This document shows positions 12,012 through 39,837 of a stretch of 64,000 bases of DNA, piece after piece; positions within the stretch are counted from its first letter, which is position 1; every line of letters begins with the position of its first letter. This DNA comes from Myxocyprinus asiaticus. Taxonomy: Eukaryota > Chordata > Actinopteri > Cypriniformes > Catostomidae. The DNA lies in assembly GCF_019703515.2 (NCBI RefSeq), contig NC_059356.1, positions 25,163,197 to 25,227,196 on the forward strand, read 5' to 3'. The translations under genes and the position numbers were made by a program. The notes beneath the pieces are model-generated. The model saw only the letters and a list, made by a program, of their open reading frames with translations, was not told where the DNA came from and ran no database searches.

Positions 12012-14328
12012 TTATGTGGCTTGCTTGGCAGATCTGAGCATTTTGCCGGAAGTCTCAACCTCGTAGCAGTCAGTGTCAATGAATTTGCTAATTTTGCAAG
12101 ACATCAGATTCACAAGTGTTTTGTGAGACAGCTGACTTCTGAATTCTGTCTTAATGTGACGCACCATGCTGAATGCGCTTTCCACATCACAGTTAGAATT
12201 TGGCAGCAGCAAAAGCAGCTTCATCAAGTGGCAGAGCTCTTTGAATCTGAACTGCCCTGTGCTCACAGATTTGACTTTGGACAGCTTCCCCCAGAACTCA
12301 TCAACTGGCAAACTTTTGTAGTTTGGCACCAGTCCTTCAAGGTTAGTTGAGACATAATCCAGGACTTCCAACTGGAGCTGTTCTCTGGCATCTGCCTTGA
12401 TCACATTTGGAAATCTCTCTGCCAAAGTCAAAATCTGCTCTGGATTCACCTCATCTTGGCTCTCTGTATTGACCACTGACAGATTTTTTAAGATTTGGTC
12501 TCTCATTGGGAACTTCTCCAAGATTTTTTGAAAGCTCCTGACATAGAATGCTCTGGCATCTTTGAAGAACTGCTTTGTCTTGTAAGGAGGCATCTCTTGT
12601 GCTTCCTCGCTTAGCAACTGCCTCCTTGCCAGGTACCCAATAAAAAGCTCTTCATCTGGGCGGTGAATTTCAGCATTGCTCACATCTATCTCCTGAATGT
12701 TCTGTTCTCTCAATAACTTTGGCTCAATAAATCTGCTTACTATGTCATGCAGGAGCTCTTCTACGCTCTGATCCAACTTGAAGAGGACAGGTGCCTTGTT
12801 TTGAAAAATCTAATCGAATTTGTAAAACATTGTGTGACATTATGGAGAAAGCATGTGTATATTTTCATTTGGGGGTCTTTCAGCCTCTTCTAAATATGAG
12901 ATGACTTCTGATTCTCACTCTTTGACTCAAAATATGAAATAAAGTTTGGCCACTGGTGAAGCAGATGGTCCAAACCTTTTCCTAAAGAAAGCCAGCATGT
13001 AGGACAGTGCTTTTGTACTCTCTGCTGGGCAACACTGCAGAACTCTTGAAACTGTTTTAGGTCTTCTCTTCGTTTGGAACTTTTCTCAGAGTAGTAGTAG
13101 ATGTCAATGAGCAATTCTTCAGGTGACATTGAGAGCTCCTAAGCAGCAGTTTTGGCACAAATGTTGACCAGGTGACTTAGACAGCCAACGCTGTAAATAT
13201 GAGGGGCCTGTGCTTTCACTCTTGATAAGACAGAGTTGTTTTTGCTAATTATCACATTGCAGTTGTCACTGCTAAATCCAGCACAATTAGACCATTCAAG
13301 GGCTTTGTCATGCATGGATGATGCAATGCAGTTGAATATGTTTTCAGCTTTGGCATCATTGCACACTGGCATGTCTACAAATCCAACTGTTACCTTATCC
13401 TGTGTTTCATTATAGTACCTGGCTAAAATGGCACATTAATTCTCACACATGATATTGTTGCTTTCGTCTACCAAAATACTGTATGGCCTTTTTTCTGTCC
13501 GGATGAACTTGTACAGATCCTCTGAACATTCAGGTTCCAGTGTCATGTTCACAATAGCTGCTGTTTTGGTTGATGAGCAGGCATAGTTTTTTGCTATTTC
13601 TGAATCTGGAAACATTTTCCTGAATAACTTGCCTGTGTGCTTACACACCTGGAATGGCAGGTTATGCTCAACGATGAAAGATGTAAAGTACACCTCAGCT
13701 CTAGTGACCTTCTCTGTCAGACTTTGGTTTTCTGCTGAAAAGAACTGTGAAATATTTGAGCAGCCTTCTCTGCACTTAGCCATCCTAATATGTTGTGGTC
13801 CCAAAAAGAAATAAAAGCATAAGGTGTATCCTTATTATATTGTCTTATGTAATACTTTGTTTAGTGATTTTGTCTAATCTGTAAACCAAGTTGGGTATAT
13901 GCAGAAAATGTTACATTAAATTATGTACTTAATATGTACAATTATATTATATTATTCAACTCATGGAGTCGTTTTTTTATTTTTTTATTTTATTCTATTA
14001 CAACTTTAAGCAAGTCTACAGGGAGTTTGGCATCATCACGTAGGACATCAATAGAGTAGCTCCTTAGCAGCTAGCCAGTTAGTTTAAATAACGTTAGCTA
14101 TGCTAATGAACGAATGACACCTGTTAAACTCACCTCAACATGTCTTTTAGAATCATTTAACCCACCATGGGCTATTGAAAAGTCGCTGTTGCAAACAGTG
14201 CAGCGAGCAAAACTGTCATTATTTTTGACCCCTATTAAGCAGGGGTACAATTCAGTGTAGTCTGGGGTGAAGTATTTTCTTTTTTTTTTTTTTTTTTTTG
14301 GACACTCTGATAAAGCGCTGCAAGACAC
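12012..14328 (-). pseudogene. hAT-family transposase, disrupted
   Basis: Read right to left on the - strand. At 14328-14098 is a BED-type zinc-finger start, after a lysine run, with C-x2-C (CTVC) and the later H of SKRHVE. The catalytic region follows in pieces: 13804-13436, 13372-13139 (with a CNVIISKNNSVLSRVKAQ... segment ending ICAKTAA) and 13129-12890 (with HCPTCWLSLGKGLDHLL, a typical hAT segment). The C-terminal dimerisation block at 12776-12012 contains LLLLPNSNCDVESAFS followed by a TEFRSQLSHKTLVNLM segment, the classic hAT C-terminal signature. In-frame stops near 13436 and 13139, plus frame changes before 12890 and 14098, break the gene, although some breaks could be old introns. 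In the family the enzyme cuts and pastes DNA in the nucleus. It is most like fish ZBED/ZNF862-type hAT proteins. This copy is inactive. Confidence 0.85.
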
Positions 14329-14679
14329 TACGTTGTTACTGAACTACAGTGTTACAAAGAACTGATGGATGAACTGAAGGGGGGGGGGGGGGGGGTTGGG
14401 TCGACTGTCCGCCCACAGAGAAAACTGATAGGTCTAGTTAGCAGAAAGAGAGACCAATCAGAAAACGCTCTCTGTCACTCTCTCGCTACGTCTTGTCACT
14501 CGCTCTCTCGGTCTCTCCAAAACCCGTCTATTATTAGAAATCTTCTGGTCTCACTCTCGCTCGCTCTTAAAAAAATCGATTTCCGGGATATTGTATACAA
14601 TTTGCGGGCGTCAGGGAACCGCTATCAATATGCGGGAGACTCCCGGAACTTCCGGGAGAGGTGGGATGTCTGTAAAGAC

Positions 14680-15700
14680 ACAGTGGCTTATAAATGCAAT
14701 CATGCCTGCTCTGACCCATTTCTTATTACTATAATCATAATTTTAAATTTAAAACATTTAGCTCAACATTATTTATGCAATTGTAATTACCATGCATATT
14801 AATGCATGTATGCCTGCCCTGAGCAGCATTAAACAGTTTGTGTAAATACACCTAGACTAAATGCCGCTTCAGATGCAGCTTCTGTGCCTCCTTTGCAGTG
14901 TAAAGATTGCTTATGTCTCATACATTTCAACAATTGTAACAGTCAGTATGTTCTGCAGTGGTTTCCAATTCCAAATACCTCTTTGAGAAGAAAAACAAGA
15001 ATAATTAGGTTAGTAATAAATGTGAGTGGCAATTTGATGGGCTCTTTGGTAATTTGCTTAAGGGGTAAGAAGGATAGACAGCTCTTGTATACAGATATAT
15101 TGTCTGATATCTTGTCATAACCACTTTATTGCCTCTAAATACTGTACATGTAGAGGCCTGTAGAGGAATCTTTCTAGTTTATTGAGGTTGCAGCACAGTT
15201 GCAGAAAGGTTCTGGAAATTAAGACATTCAGTGGTTAGACTCCAAGACTCAGTGGTTAAATTCATATCTTCACAAGTGATATGATAGGTGTGGGTGAAAA
15301 ACAGATCAATATTTAAGTCCTTTTTTTATTATAAATTCTCCTCCCTGCCCAGTAAGTGGCAATATGCACAAATAATGTGAATCACCAAAAATCAAAAGAA
15401 GAACACTTAGGAGTAGGGATGGGCGATACCACTTATTCAGATCAGATTCCAGTAATTTCAAGTCCAATATGGTCGATACCGATACTTCTATTAAACTGAT
15501 TTTTTTTTGTGTGTGCAATTTCTTGGGATAAAATGGGTAATTTAAAATATTATTTTTTGTCATAATTCAAGTAATTTTTTTTTGTTACATTTGTGAACTT
15601 GTGAATTATTAGACTTCTGTTTTGTTTACCCTTACAAAAATTAACCATGGTTTCACTACAGTAACTATAGTTTAACCATGGTATTTAGTTAAACCATTGT
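14680..15700. other. Intergenic stretch, MITE-like debris
   Basis: No gene. At 15222-15390 the text (GGTGTGGGTGAAAAACAGATC, then AAGTCCTTTTT) matches the interior of the 32609-33807 inverted-repeat element, so this is a fragment of the same family. At about 15412 the text TAGGGATGGGCGATACC resembles the start of another dispersed fish element. The rest is unremarkable. Confidence 0.45.
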
Positions 15701-15745
15701 TTAACACAGTACATGTCTGCACCACCTTCTGCCCCGAATCCTGGG

Positions 15746-16100
15746 TCTGCTCCATGCCATGTCACAGCCACGCCTGAGTCTGCTCCATGCTATGTCACAG
15801 CCACGCCTGAGTCTGCTCCATACTATGTCACAGCCATGCCTCAGCCTGGTCCATTCCATGTCACAGACACGCCTGAGTCTGCTCCATGCCATGTCACAGA
15901 CACGCCTGAGTCTACTCCATGCCATGTCACAGCCACGCCTGAGTCTGCTCCATATTATGTCACAGCCAAGCCTCAGCCTGCTCCATGCCATGTCACAGAC
16001 ATGCCTGAGTCTGCTCCATGCTATGTCAAAGCCACGCCTCTGTCTGCTCCCTGCCATGTCACAGCCACACCTGAGTCTGCTCCATGCCATGTCAGAGGCT
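15746..16100 (+). repeat. 33-bp minisatellite, about 11 copies
   Basis: Tandem 33-base units such as TCTGCTCCATGCCATGTCAC followed by AGCCACGCCTGAG, each encoding an 11-residue SAPCHVTATPE-like unit. Copies differ by point changes (for example CCATGCC/CCATACT/CCATTCC) but keep length, so the reading frame is preserved across all copies. Confidence 0.9.
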
Positions 16101-16112
16101 TGCCTCTGGTCC

Positions 16113-16330
16113 ACGCCAATGCCCATGCCTGCCACGGCAAACAAGCCAACGCCCACGCCTGCCACGGCCAACGAGCCAACGCCCACGCCTGCCACGGCCA
16201 ATGAACCAGCGTTGCAAGCCTCATCCATCCCAGAGCCTGCGTTGCTAACCTCGTCCATCCCAGAGCCTGCGTTGCAAGCCTTGTCCATCCCAGAGCCTGC
16301 GTTTCAAGCCTCGTCCATCCCAGAGCCAGC
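16113..16330 (+). repeat. Two adjacent 30-bp minisatellites
   Basis: About three copies of a unit containing GCCAACGCCCACGCCTGCCA (about 16113-16203) run directly into four copies of a different 30-base unit, GCGTTGCAAGCCTCGTCCAT plus CCCAGAGCCT (about 16209-16330). Both periods are multiples of three. Confidence 0.88.
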
Positions 16331-17228
16331 TCTCACTGAGCCATTAGACCTGGAGTTAGTTCCCATCCTTGTGCCCAATCCTCCTGATCAGCCGGTTACC
16401 CCCAAGTCACCGGCTCGACCATCGGCCTCTGTGACATCTCAGACAAGGGGAACTTCTGACCCTCCAACTCTGCCTAAACCCTCCAAGCCCTGGACTCCAC
16501 CTTGGCCCTTTGATCCCTCGACATCACCTCAGCTCTACGTTCCCTCAGCTCCACCGTGGTCCTCCAGCCTATCGGCTTCACCGGGGTTCCTCATCCCTCC
16601 AGCTCCTCCTTGGTCTATCGGTCATCTGGCTCCACCTTGGCTCTCCGATCCTCCGACTGTGCCTTGGCTCTCCGATCCTCCGGCTCCACCGGGGACCTCC
16701 ATCCCTGCGGCTCCGCCTTTGGTCCTCAGCCCCACCGGCTCCACCTCAGTCTTCCAATCCCTCAGCTCTGCCTTGGTCCTCTGAACCTCCAGCGCTGCCT
16801 TGGTCCTCCAAGCCTCCGGCTCCACCCTGGCCCTTCGAGCCTTCGGCTACTCTCTGGGCTCCAAGTTCTCCAGTTTCACCCCTCAAGCTTCTCACGGCTC
16901 CACCTTCCATGGCTCTGCCCCTCAAGCCTCTCACGGCTCCACCCTCCATGCCTCTGCCCTGGTCTCATGCTCCACGCCCTGTCTCACCAAGCCATGCTCC
17001 ATGTCTTGTCTCGCCAGGCCACGTTCCACGTCCTGCCTCGCCAGACCTGCCACCGGCTACTCCCTGGTTTCCTGAGTCACGCTGGTCTCCAGATCCTCCA
17101 CCGGTTCCACCATGGTCTCGAGCCACATCTGGTCCCCTATGTTTTCCAAGATTCCCCTCCCCACCCAGCTCCCTGATGGAAATTATTATGTTCTGGGGCA
17201 TCAGGAGCCACCCCTAGTGGGGGGGATA

Positions 17229-17690
17229 TGTCTCGTTTAAATGTGTTTTTGTTCATATTTTGTGTTCATGTCTTTTGTTTTTTAGTTTAGTTCCTGTTTT
17301 ATAGTCATGTGTTCATGTCATGTGATTTCCTGTTCCCTCATGTGATCTTGTCATGTGTTTCCCGTTCAGGTGTCTTGTTTTCATTGGTTTATTGTTTGAG
17401 TTCTTTATAGCAGTCTTGTCTTTTCATTAGTTTAAGTTTATTAGTCTTGTTATCTTGTTTACAGTTCTGTCTGTTGATTGGTTGTCATGTTACCCTTGTC
17501 CATGTATTTAAGCCCTCATGTTTGCCTTTGTCTCGTCAAGTATTGTTTTGTGTAACATAGTCAAGTCGTTTATGTTTGTTATGTTTTGGATTCACATTTT
17601 TGGTTATCACTTATGTAAATAAACTGCACTTGGGTTCTTCACATCATAATCGTCTTCGTCTGCCTGTTAGTCCATGTCCAGTACGTTACA
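17229..17690 (+). repeat. LTR (462 bp) at the 3-prime end of the proline-rich element
   Basis: Begins TGTCTCG and ends GTTACA (TG...CA), and is preceded by the purine tract GTGGGGGGGATA, which looks like a polypurine tract. It contains an AATAAA at about 17617-17622, as expected for an LTR polyadenylation signal. The base just after it is C followed by TGGGGGTC, the position and style of a primer-binding site, but no gag-like sequence follows. No partner LTR was found in the window, so it could be a 3-prime LTR or a solo LTR with an attached internal remnant. Confidence 0.6.
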
Positions 17691-20531
17691 CTGGGGGTCT
17701 TACTGGGGAAAAGGATATGGGATGAACTTCCGCCAGAAGTCATTCCATAGCATTCGCTGTTGTAGGCAGCGGTCATTTAGACCCCGTTTTCAGCTGGTAT
17801 TAGTATGTCATTCAGATGATCCGATGACAAGTGATCAGCACTATATACAGGTGTAAATGGGATGCAAAATCTTTTGTGATCGAATCACAAAAAACACATA
17901 AGAAGGAAGTCAAAAACGCATTTTAAACGCTGTAAACACCATCCGGGATGCAGGGAAGTGCCACTCCTTATTTGTTAATCAACCGCTGTGCTAAATCAAG
18001 AGATTAAACTGTTCATGGCTCTGGTAACACATGGCTTTAAAAGGAAATAACTGTTTGATCTGAAAATTAGCTTACACATACATGTACAAGATCTTTACGG
18101 ATCTTCTTCGGTGTCTACGTGTGCACTTACAGTAGATTAAATTTGAGCCATACCTGGTGCACCATTTTTCCATGCTTCGTCTTTTGTGACATTTTTCTGG
18201 TTAATTAATTTATGATGTAGTGATGATATATGCCACCATGAAACCCTCCCCTCAAAAACCGATCACAAGTACTCACAGGAAATGCATTTGTGCGACCAAC
18301 AGCGATGTGTCTAATTTTGTCTCTTGTGAAAAAAGGTTGTGCATATGAGCTGACATCATTTCTGTTACAGCTTTTTTTTAAGTCTGTTGTTTTGACTGCA
18401 CCCAGAAGCTAAACAATTTGCATAAATAAATCTGATTGAATAAGACGCGGTCAAATGTGCTCACCCAAAAGCCACTGGTTCATGTTTCGGAGAAGAGTGA
18501 AACTGAACTATGCCCAGACAAGATTATACATGCATGCTCCTCCGGAACTGGACCACGGATAGCTTGATGGCCAATGCTGTTGCACGTGTTGAGAGTTGTT
18601 AAACTCACCGCTGAGTTTTGCTCAGAGCGTTTGGATGTTTACCGCAATTTTATCAAAATCATTTGGAAGGTAAGATAAAAGTGATTGCCGGGCCGCAACA
18701 AATCACTGACTTACATTAAATAAAGAAATTACATCGTACCGGGAAATTCTGAGAAGTGGTGGTATGCAAGAAAATCTGCATGTACTCTGTAGAGTAAATT
18801 ATAGAAGTGCAGGTACTACGTACCGGAGAGTACCGCCCACTTCAAGCACTGCTCTTATTAAAGCAACAAGAGAAAGAAATTCGACCAACTGGAGTATCAA
18901 CATGACCTATTGACAGTAAAGGAAGTTGAGAAAAACATTCCAAAAAAAAGCATTTTAATCCCAGGGACAAGGGGAGACCAGGGATAATTGTTCTCAGTTT
19001 TGCTTGTTTTATTCACAAAAATGTAGCCTATAGCTGTATAATTTTGCCTCAAACATCTTTGACATGTCATCTGTATCCGTTACATTTTTAACTTAATCGA
19101 ATCAGATTAAACTAAAAGAACACGAAGATAGGCTACATTCATATCACATAACATGCTGTATAAGTGTACAGGGTTTGTGAATGATAACTGTAATAGTAAA
19201 CAAAAAAGCTCTATAATGTGAAGAAAACATCCTCATATACTAGACAAATCCTCAGATTATGAGGCAACTTTATTTGTAACATTTACACCACCTGTAAACA
19301 AAGCAATCAAGACTATTCTTGTTATAATTTTTTGTAAATTAATTTACACTTAAAGCCACCAACCTTTTTAATTGCATAACAACATAAAAAATATAGGCGA
19401 ACAGTAGTTCGAAATCTCACATTTAATGTAATATTTAATTAACTATTTACAGTTATGGTAAGTGTATGCTGGGTTAAGCTCTAAGCACAAAAAAAATAAA
19501 AATAATAGAACAAAAAGCAAAACAACAGATGTGTTGTGATATTAAATGTACATAGATGCGAAATAATGTGACTATCAATGCTGTGATAAAATATGATTTA
19601 TGGATGCGCAAATACAGTATTGATTAGGCCTACTACACTATCTCGGGTAGTAACTCTATACAATTTTTGTAAAACAAAAAAACGTGGTGTATATTTTGAA
19701 TGTATATTTTGGCAAAACATTTTTATGTTACATTACTCATAACAAACAAATTGAGGAATACTGAAGGCTTGGGGGCATAACTAAAATAAATAAATAAATA
19801 AATAAAAGATTGTGAGGTAGAGGGGGTGGAATGAGGTCCCGGGTCGCTAACGATCTGAGGTATGAATTTAAGGGATAAAACAGGTCACAAGCTTTTTTTG
19901 AATATTAAGAGATAGTATAACTGCAATCACTACAATTTGCATGCATCCACTCCGCACTGTGGGTTGTGCAGCTTCATCGCTCTTTGAGAGATGTTGATAG
20001 CTGACAGCTAAATAAAACTGTCTAAGAAGTAGACTAAGGGGTAATTTTGCGTGCAGATGTGAAGAACATTAATCGGCTATTTCTAAAACAGACAACTTAT
20101 ATTTCTCTGCCACACGTAGGTTGCCGTACATGCCTATGCAGAAGAAAGTCTAGACCCTGCCTACGGTTTGTGTCACAGACACTCCTTAAGTCTGGTTGTT
20201 TGATGAAAGATGATATGGCGATCGAACACTTTGAGAATCCGTACAACTGTAATAGTGATGGACTTTTATTCTGTTACAAGGCTTTGAGGAAGAACTGATG
20301 ATGGCGCGGGTTGATCATTCAGTGGAAAGGCGTGTTTCATCCCACCCACATGTGCAAATCAAATATTCAAGCTGTTTATCCATTTTCTACCCACGAACCC
20401 CCCCCCCCCCCCCCAAAAAGGAAGATCAAGCGGAATTTTTGTTTTCTCATTAATGCTTATTTATTTTCAAAATGACAATTCAACTTGTCTTTCTCGCCTC
20501 TGTCACAGTGCTGCGGCTACACTAAAACGAA
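17691..20531. other. Intergenic stretch upstream of suz12
   Basis: No coding exon recognised. About 17775-18310 has the flavour of a non-autonomous DNA element (AGACCCCGTTTTCAGCTGG, later paired ATCACAAGT motifs), but I cannot fix its ends. An (AAAT)n run lies near 19785-19806. A 16-base C run at about 20399-20414 precedes the more GC-rich suz12 upstream region. Confidence 0.4.
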
Positions 20532-20543
20532 TTTCCCGCGAAA
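20532..20543. promoter_or_regulatory. E2F-like palindromic site upstream of suz12
   Basis: The sequence TTTCCCGCGAAA is a symmetric match to the E2F consensus TTTSSCGC on both strands. It lies about 630 bases before the suz12 ATG, in a stretch that shifts towards higher GC. PRC2 genes such as EZH2 and EED are established E2F targets, so this placement is plausible. The true transcription start is unknown, so the site may be promoter-proximal or incidental. Confidence 0.4.
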
Positions 20544-21167
20544 AATATAAAGGCGAGCTCACTAGCACACTCTCTACCAAACTTGACTACTTCCAAAGAG
20601 GGTTTTATCAGCTGTGTGTGGAATACTTTCAAGAAGGAGGGCGGGTAATATTTTCTCAGCACTTTCGGCTTTAGGCAGTTTCCTATGGGGCACAATACAT
20701 CTGTGCATTCTTAACATCTAAACAGAGGTTTATGGAGATATTTGTATAGGGACACGACACTGGACTGCTAGGTTCTTATACGATAACAATAGGTTTGTGT
20801 GTTCTATCAAGGGTTCAATATTGTACCCAGGTAATACTACAATATCAGGTTTGCTATCAAGTCAGCAATCCAAATTACAAACTGATCCAATAAGTCGTAT
20901 CTAAAATAGTTCGCCAGGCGTTCGATTGTGGAAGCTGATGATACATTGTAGCACCGTTTTCTACGCGCACACATTCGCTCGTTTATGTCACGAATTCCAT
21001 CCGGTCTGTAAAACGAACTGAACTGCCGGCTTGTTGATGTTAACTGCTACTTTGTTGAGGGGACAAACCGGTCTCGGCTGCTCTCCCTTTGTTTGGGGCC
21101 AGGACTCGGCTGAATCCATCGGAGTTCCGTTTCAAACATCTGACTCGACCACTAACACTATTTCAGG

Positions 21168-36572
<15,405 letters not shown>

Positions 36573-38690
36573 TTTGATCCATCTCAGACTCTGCATTGAT
36601 TCTGATGTCGGTGGGCATCAGATGCAACCACATTCTGCATAGGCACTGGGTTAAAAGTGAAAAGAGTTAGGAAAAGGTTGTGTGGTTTAATGGGAGCCAT
36701 GATCATAATCTGCAGATTGTGATTTTGGCCTGATGTCATCAGAGTTGTAAAAAGCAATTACTTGAAGATGCCATTAGTCTGCATTAGCTGGTAATTTCTA
36801 AAATCACCCTCTGTTTTTGTTTCTGTACCCACACAACCTTGTAGCTCTAGCACATTTTTAGCACTTGCTTTAGGTGCTTGTTTTTAAGAGAACTATGAAA
36901 AGATTTTTTTTTTAATATATTTTGAATATATTGAGGATTGAAATGGCTCCCACAAGCTTGCTTTTATTGTATTTTCACAGGGGTTGGTAAACTCATTCTG
37001 AAAACTTGAACCTTTTAGTTTTGCCTGTGTATTGGGTTTTTTTGTGGGTAGTTTTTCAGCATTCATTTGATACTGTGGCTTGTGCCACCCCTAGATATCA
37101 AATGTTTTTTTTTTTTTTTTTTCCTCTGCAATTCTTGTGGACCAAAGTTTTGTTGGTCTGCACTTGGTGGCTAAAGTGAAATTAACCACATCAGTTTAGC
37201 ACCACACTAGAAGGCTTCACATGACTGTATCTTCGGAAGCTCGGATCGAGGAATGACTTGTCAGGATCATGGGTGCTGCAATCTACATTAACTGCATTGT
37301 TTATCAAGTTTGTCATAGCCTTAACAATTCCACTGACCTTGCAACACATATACATACAGGTACAGGGTACTAAAAACAAAGCAGGTGCGATGCCTTGCAT
37401 AAATGTTTACACTTGCCTTACTCATGGAAACATGGACTTTAAAAGCAGGGTTTGAACTTCTGGTGTACTACTTGGATCCATAGCTTGTTGTGCAGATTTA
37501 GACGAGTTAAGCACAGGTTTCAATTTCATTCATGTTTGTGTAATTTCAGTGACTCTGTACTGCTCCCCACGTTGTATCCATTTACATCCAGATGCATTTA
37601 GTTTATCACCATGCATCTACTCTGCATAGTTGTTTTCTTTAAATTTACCTTGGATCCAGTTGTCTTTCATGGTGCCCATGTTTAAAAAATGCTTTCAGGC
37701 GTTTATGAGCAAACATCTTGTAACATGTATATAAGTTTAGTAATATGATGGTTGATGTCTGAAGGAAAATAATTTTAGACCAAAGTGAAATGGCTACAAT
37801 GTTTCTAGTTTATTTTGAAGATTTCAACTCAGCGTATGTCCTTATAGTTTTTTGTTGTGTTGCTGTATGCATATGTTTTAAAAGAAGGTAGTCTGTTTAT
37901 ACATCTTTTACGGCTTTACTTTGCTATAACTGTGCACTGGTTAAAGAATTGAGATCATTTTTGGTTTACTGGAGGTCAATTACTTTATTTGAAACAGTTG
38001 TATAACTGCAATTGCATAACGCTCACAATACTTGCATACAATGTGAAACCAGCATCAATTACACAAGATGTGGTTTACTTATATATTTTTTTTTTTACAT
38101 CAATTAATATATCATGAATATATGAACATTATGAAACCAGCTTGTTGAGTGTGAATAATGCTTAAACAAGTGATTGAGGTTGTTCTCTATTTAAATGTTT
38201 GTTTTTTTTGTTTGTTTTTTTTTTTTTTAAACAATGGGAACCTCACATGTGGTATTAATAACTAAAGATTTTTTTTAGTTTTCTAGCTGTTGCTTAAATG
38301 CATTGGGGGGGGAAAAAATCAACATTTATTACAGTAAATGTTTTAAATTGTTTATTAAATCGCTGTTCAGTTGCATTCTTACAGCTGTATTGTGAAGGCA
38401 CAGGCAAAATGAGGTAAATATACAGTACATTAAACTGTCACAGTTTTGTTTAAATATAGTTAAAAGATCCAAACTGTGGGTCTATCCTTGTGTGTGTGTG
38501 TGTGTGTGGCTGCGCAAATGTAGCAGTGAGGAACAATATAGTACCTTATAACTGATGTTTGTCCATCTCAACAACACTAAAGTACTGGGTGCATGACCTC
38601 TACAGTCTTTGTGTGGGTCAAATAATGTTTTTCACTCTTCAGACATGATGGTGCTTATACATTATACACATTTCATTACTGTATTTGAAG
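36573..38690 (+). other. suz12 3-prime UTR and intergenic sequence
   Basis: Follows the suz12 stop codon. AT-rich with T runs (37107-37122, 38080-38096, 38210-38231) and a CA-type run at about 38492-38508. Vertebrate suz12 has a long 3-prime UTR, so much of this is probably transcribed. I could not choose a polyadenylation site. No open frame with a recognisable domain is present. Confidence 0.5.
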
Positions 38691-38695
38691 ATGTG

Positions 38696-38996
38696 AGGGA
38701 TAGTTAACACAAAAATGAAAATTTGGTCATGATTTACTTACCCTCATGTTGTCCCAAACTCATGTGACCTTTATCTTCTGTGAAATACAAAATATGTTAG
38801 TATGTTAGTCTCCGTCACCAATCACTTTCACACACACACACAAAAAAAAAATACAATGGAAGTGATTGGTGACTGAAAGTAACAAATTGTCTAACGTCTC
38901 CTTTTGTGTTTCAGAGAAGAAAAAAGTCATACATACTTGGAACAACATGAGGGTGAGTAAATGATGACAGAATTTCAATTTTTGGGTCAACTATTA
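38696..38996. mobile_element. Degenerate GGGATAGTT inverted-repeat element, copy D
   Basis: The left end GAGGGATAGTTAACACAAAA and the right end TTTTTGGGTCAACTATTAAT are eroded versions of the family ends, with TTACCCTCATGTTGTCCCAA and its reverse complement TTGGAACAACATGAGGGTGA inside. It sits between suz12 and crlf3. Confidence 0.65.
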
Positions 38997-39837
38997 ATTA
39001 AATAAATTTAGGCCACCTTATGAAAGCATGAAATGGTACAGTAAGAGGACTAAAAACAGTTTGTCAGAAATGGCACAAAATGTAGGCTTAATGCAAATTG
39101 TCTTAGTATCTACTGATCAGTGTTCTCACCAGGAAGCTATGACAAGACTGAATCATTCACACCCTCTTCCTTTAATGATGGAAAAATGAAAATACGTTTT
39201 TAGAACACTGAAGCAAGTATCAGACATTACAATAATAATATTGAGTCCAATTGTCCTTTTATATCATACAGGTACTCTGCACATCTGATTTAATGAAAGA
39301 AAAGATTGTCTGAGCACAAGAGTTGCCATTTGTTGCGAAGCACAAAGTTTTACGCTTTGTGAATGGCTTTGATCTCAGAGCTCTTCACAGTAGATTCATT
39401 TTTCTGTGGTGAACCAAGCATGCTTTGCAACTCAACACCTGCAAGCAAAGGACTTTATAAGACTGTTTTAACATGTAACAAAAATGTCTTGTGTGCAGTT
39501 GTGCTCTGCTACACAACGATCACAACACCTGGGAAAGGCAGGTATATATGTAATGAGGCCAGAGAGAGTAGTGGTTGGCCTCATACCACAGGACAAAAAA
39601 TGTTTCATATTATTATGCAGTGATATGTGGTACTCATAATTAAAACTAGAAACAATAACAGTTTAAAAGGGCAAAATGACTGAAAATGTGATGTTGAAAC
39701 ACTGCAAGCACTGTCAAAACTTGAAGCAAGTTTGACAGGATTAAATAGAACTTGAGGTCTTGAAATCAGAACTGAGTACATGGATGCAGTACATTCCAGC
39801 AGACTGGATATTGCATCGTGCTTTTTAACTTAAACAA

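Larger units (their letters stand above)
11677..14671 (-). mobile_element. Full-length decayed hAT DNA transposon
   Basis: A 2995-bp element with 12-bp perfect terminal inverted repeats, AGACATCCCACC at 11677-11688 and its reverse complement at 14660-14671. The flanking octamers are GTAAGGAC (11669-11676) and GTAAAGAC (14672-14679), matching at 7 of 8 positions, which fits the 8-bp duplication made by hAT transposases. The interior carries a minus-strand BED-finger plus hAT transposase coding region with several breaks. A CA/TA microsatellite has grown near the left end, and a G run at about 14380-14395 near the right end. Both ends are intact, so the family could once have been mobilised, but this copy cannot make its own enzyme. 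Confidence 0.85.
15713..17217 (+). pseudogene. Proline-rich repetitive coding tract, probably retrotransposon-derived
   Basis: A GC-rich stretch, strikingly unlike its AT-rich surroundings, that stays open on the + strand in overlapping frames (15713-16204, 15759-16784, 16510-17217). The peptide is built from short Pro/Ser/Ala/Trp/Leu units such as APPWSS and SAPCHVTATPE. It is made of three successive in-frame minisatellites (annotated separately) and then an irregular Pro-Pro-Trp region. It ends 11 bases before a G-rich tract and an LTR (17229-17690), which suggests it was the 3-prime portion of an LTR retrotransposon. Proline-rich tracts of this style recur next to LTRs in cyprinid genomes, to my knowledge. 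It has no recognisable enzyme domain. The frame changes near 16200 and 16780 suggest decay. Whether it was ever translated as one protein is unknown. Confidence 0.5.
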
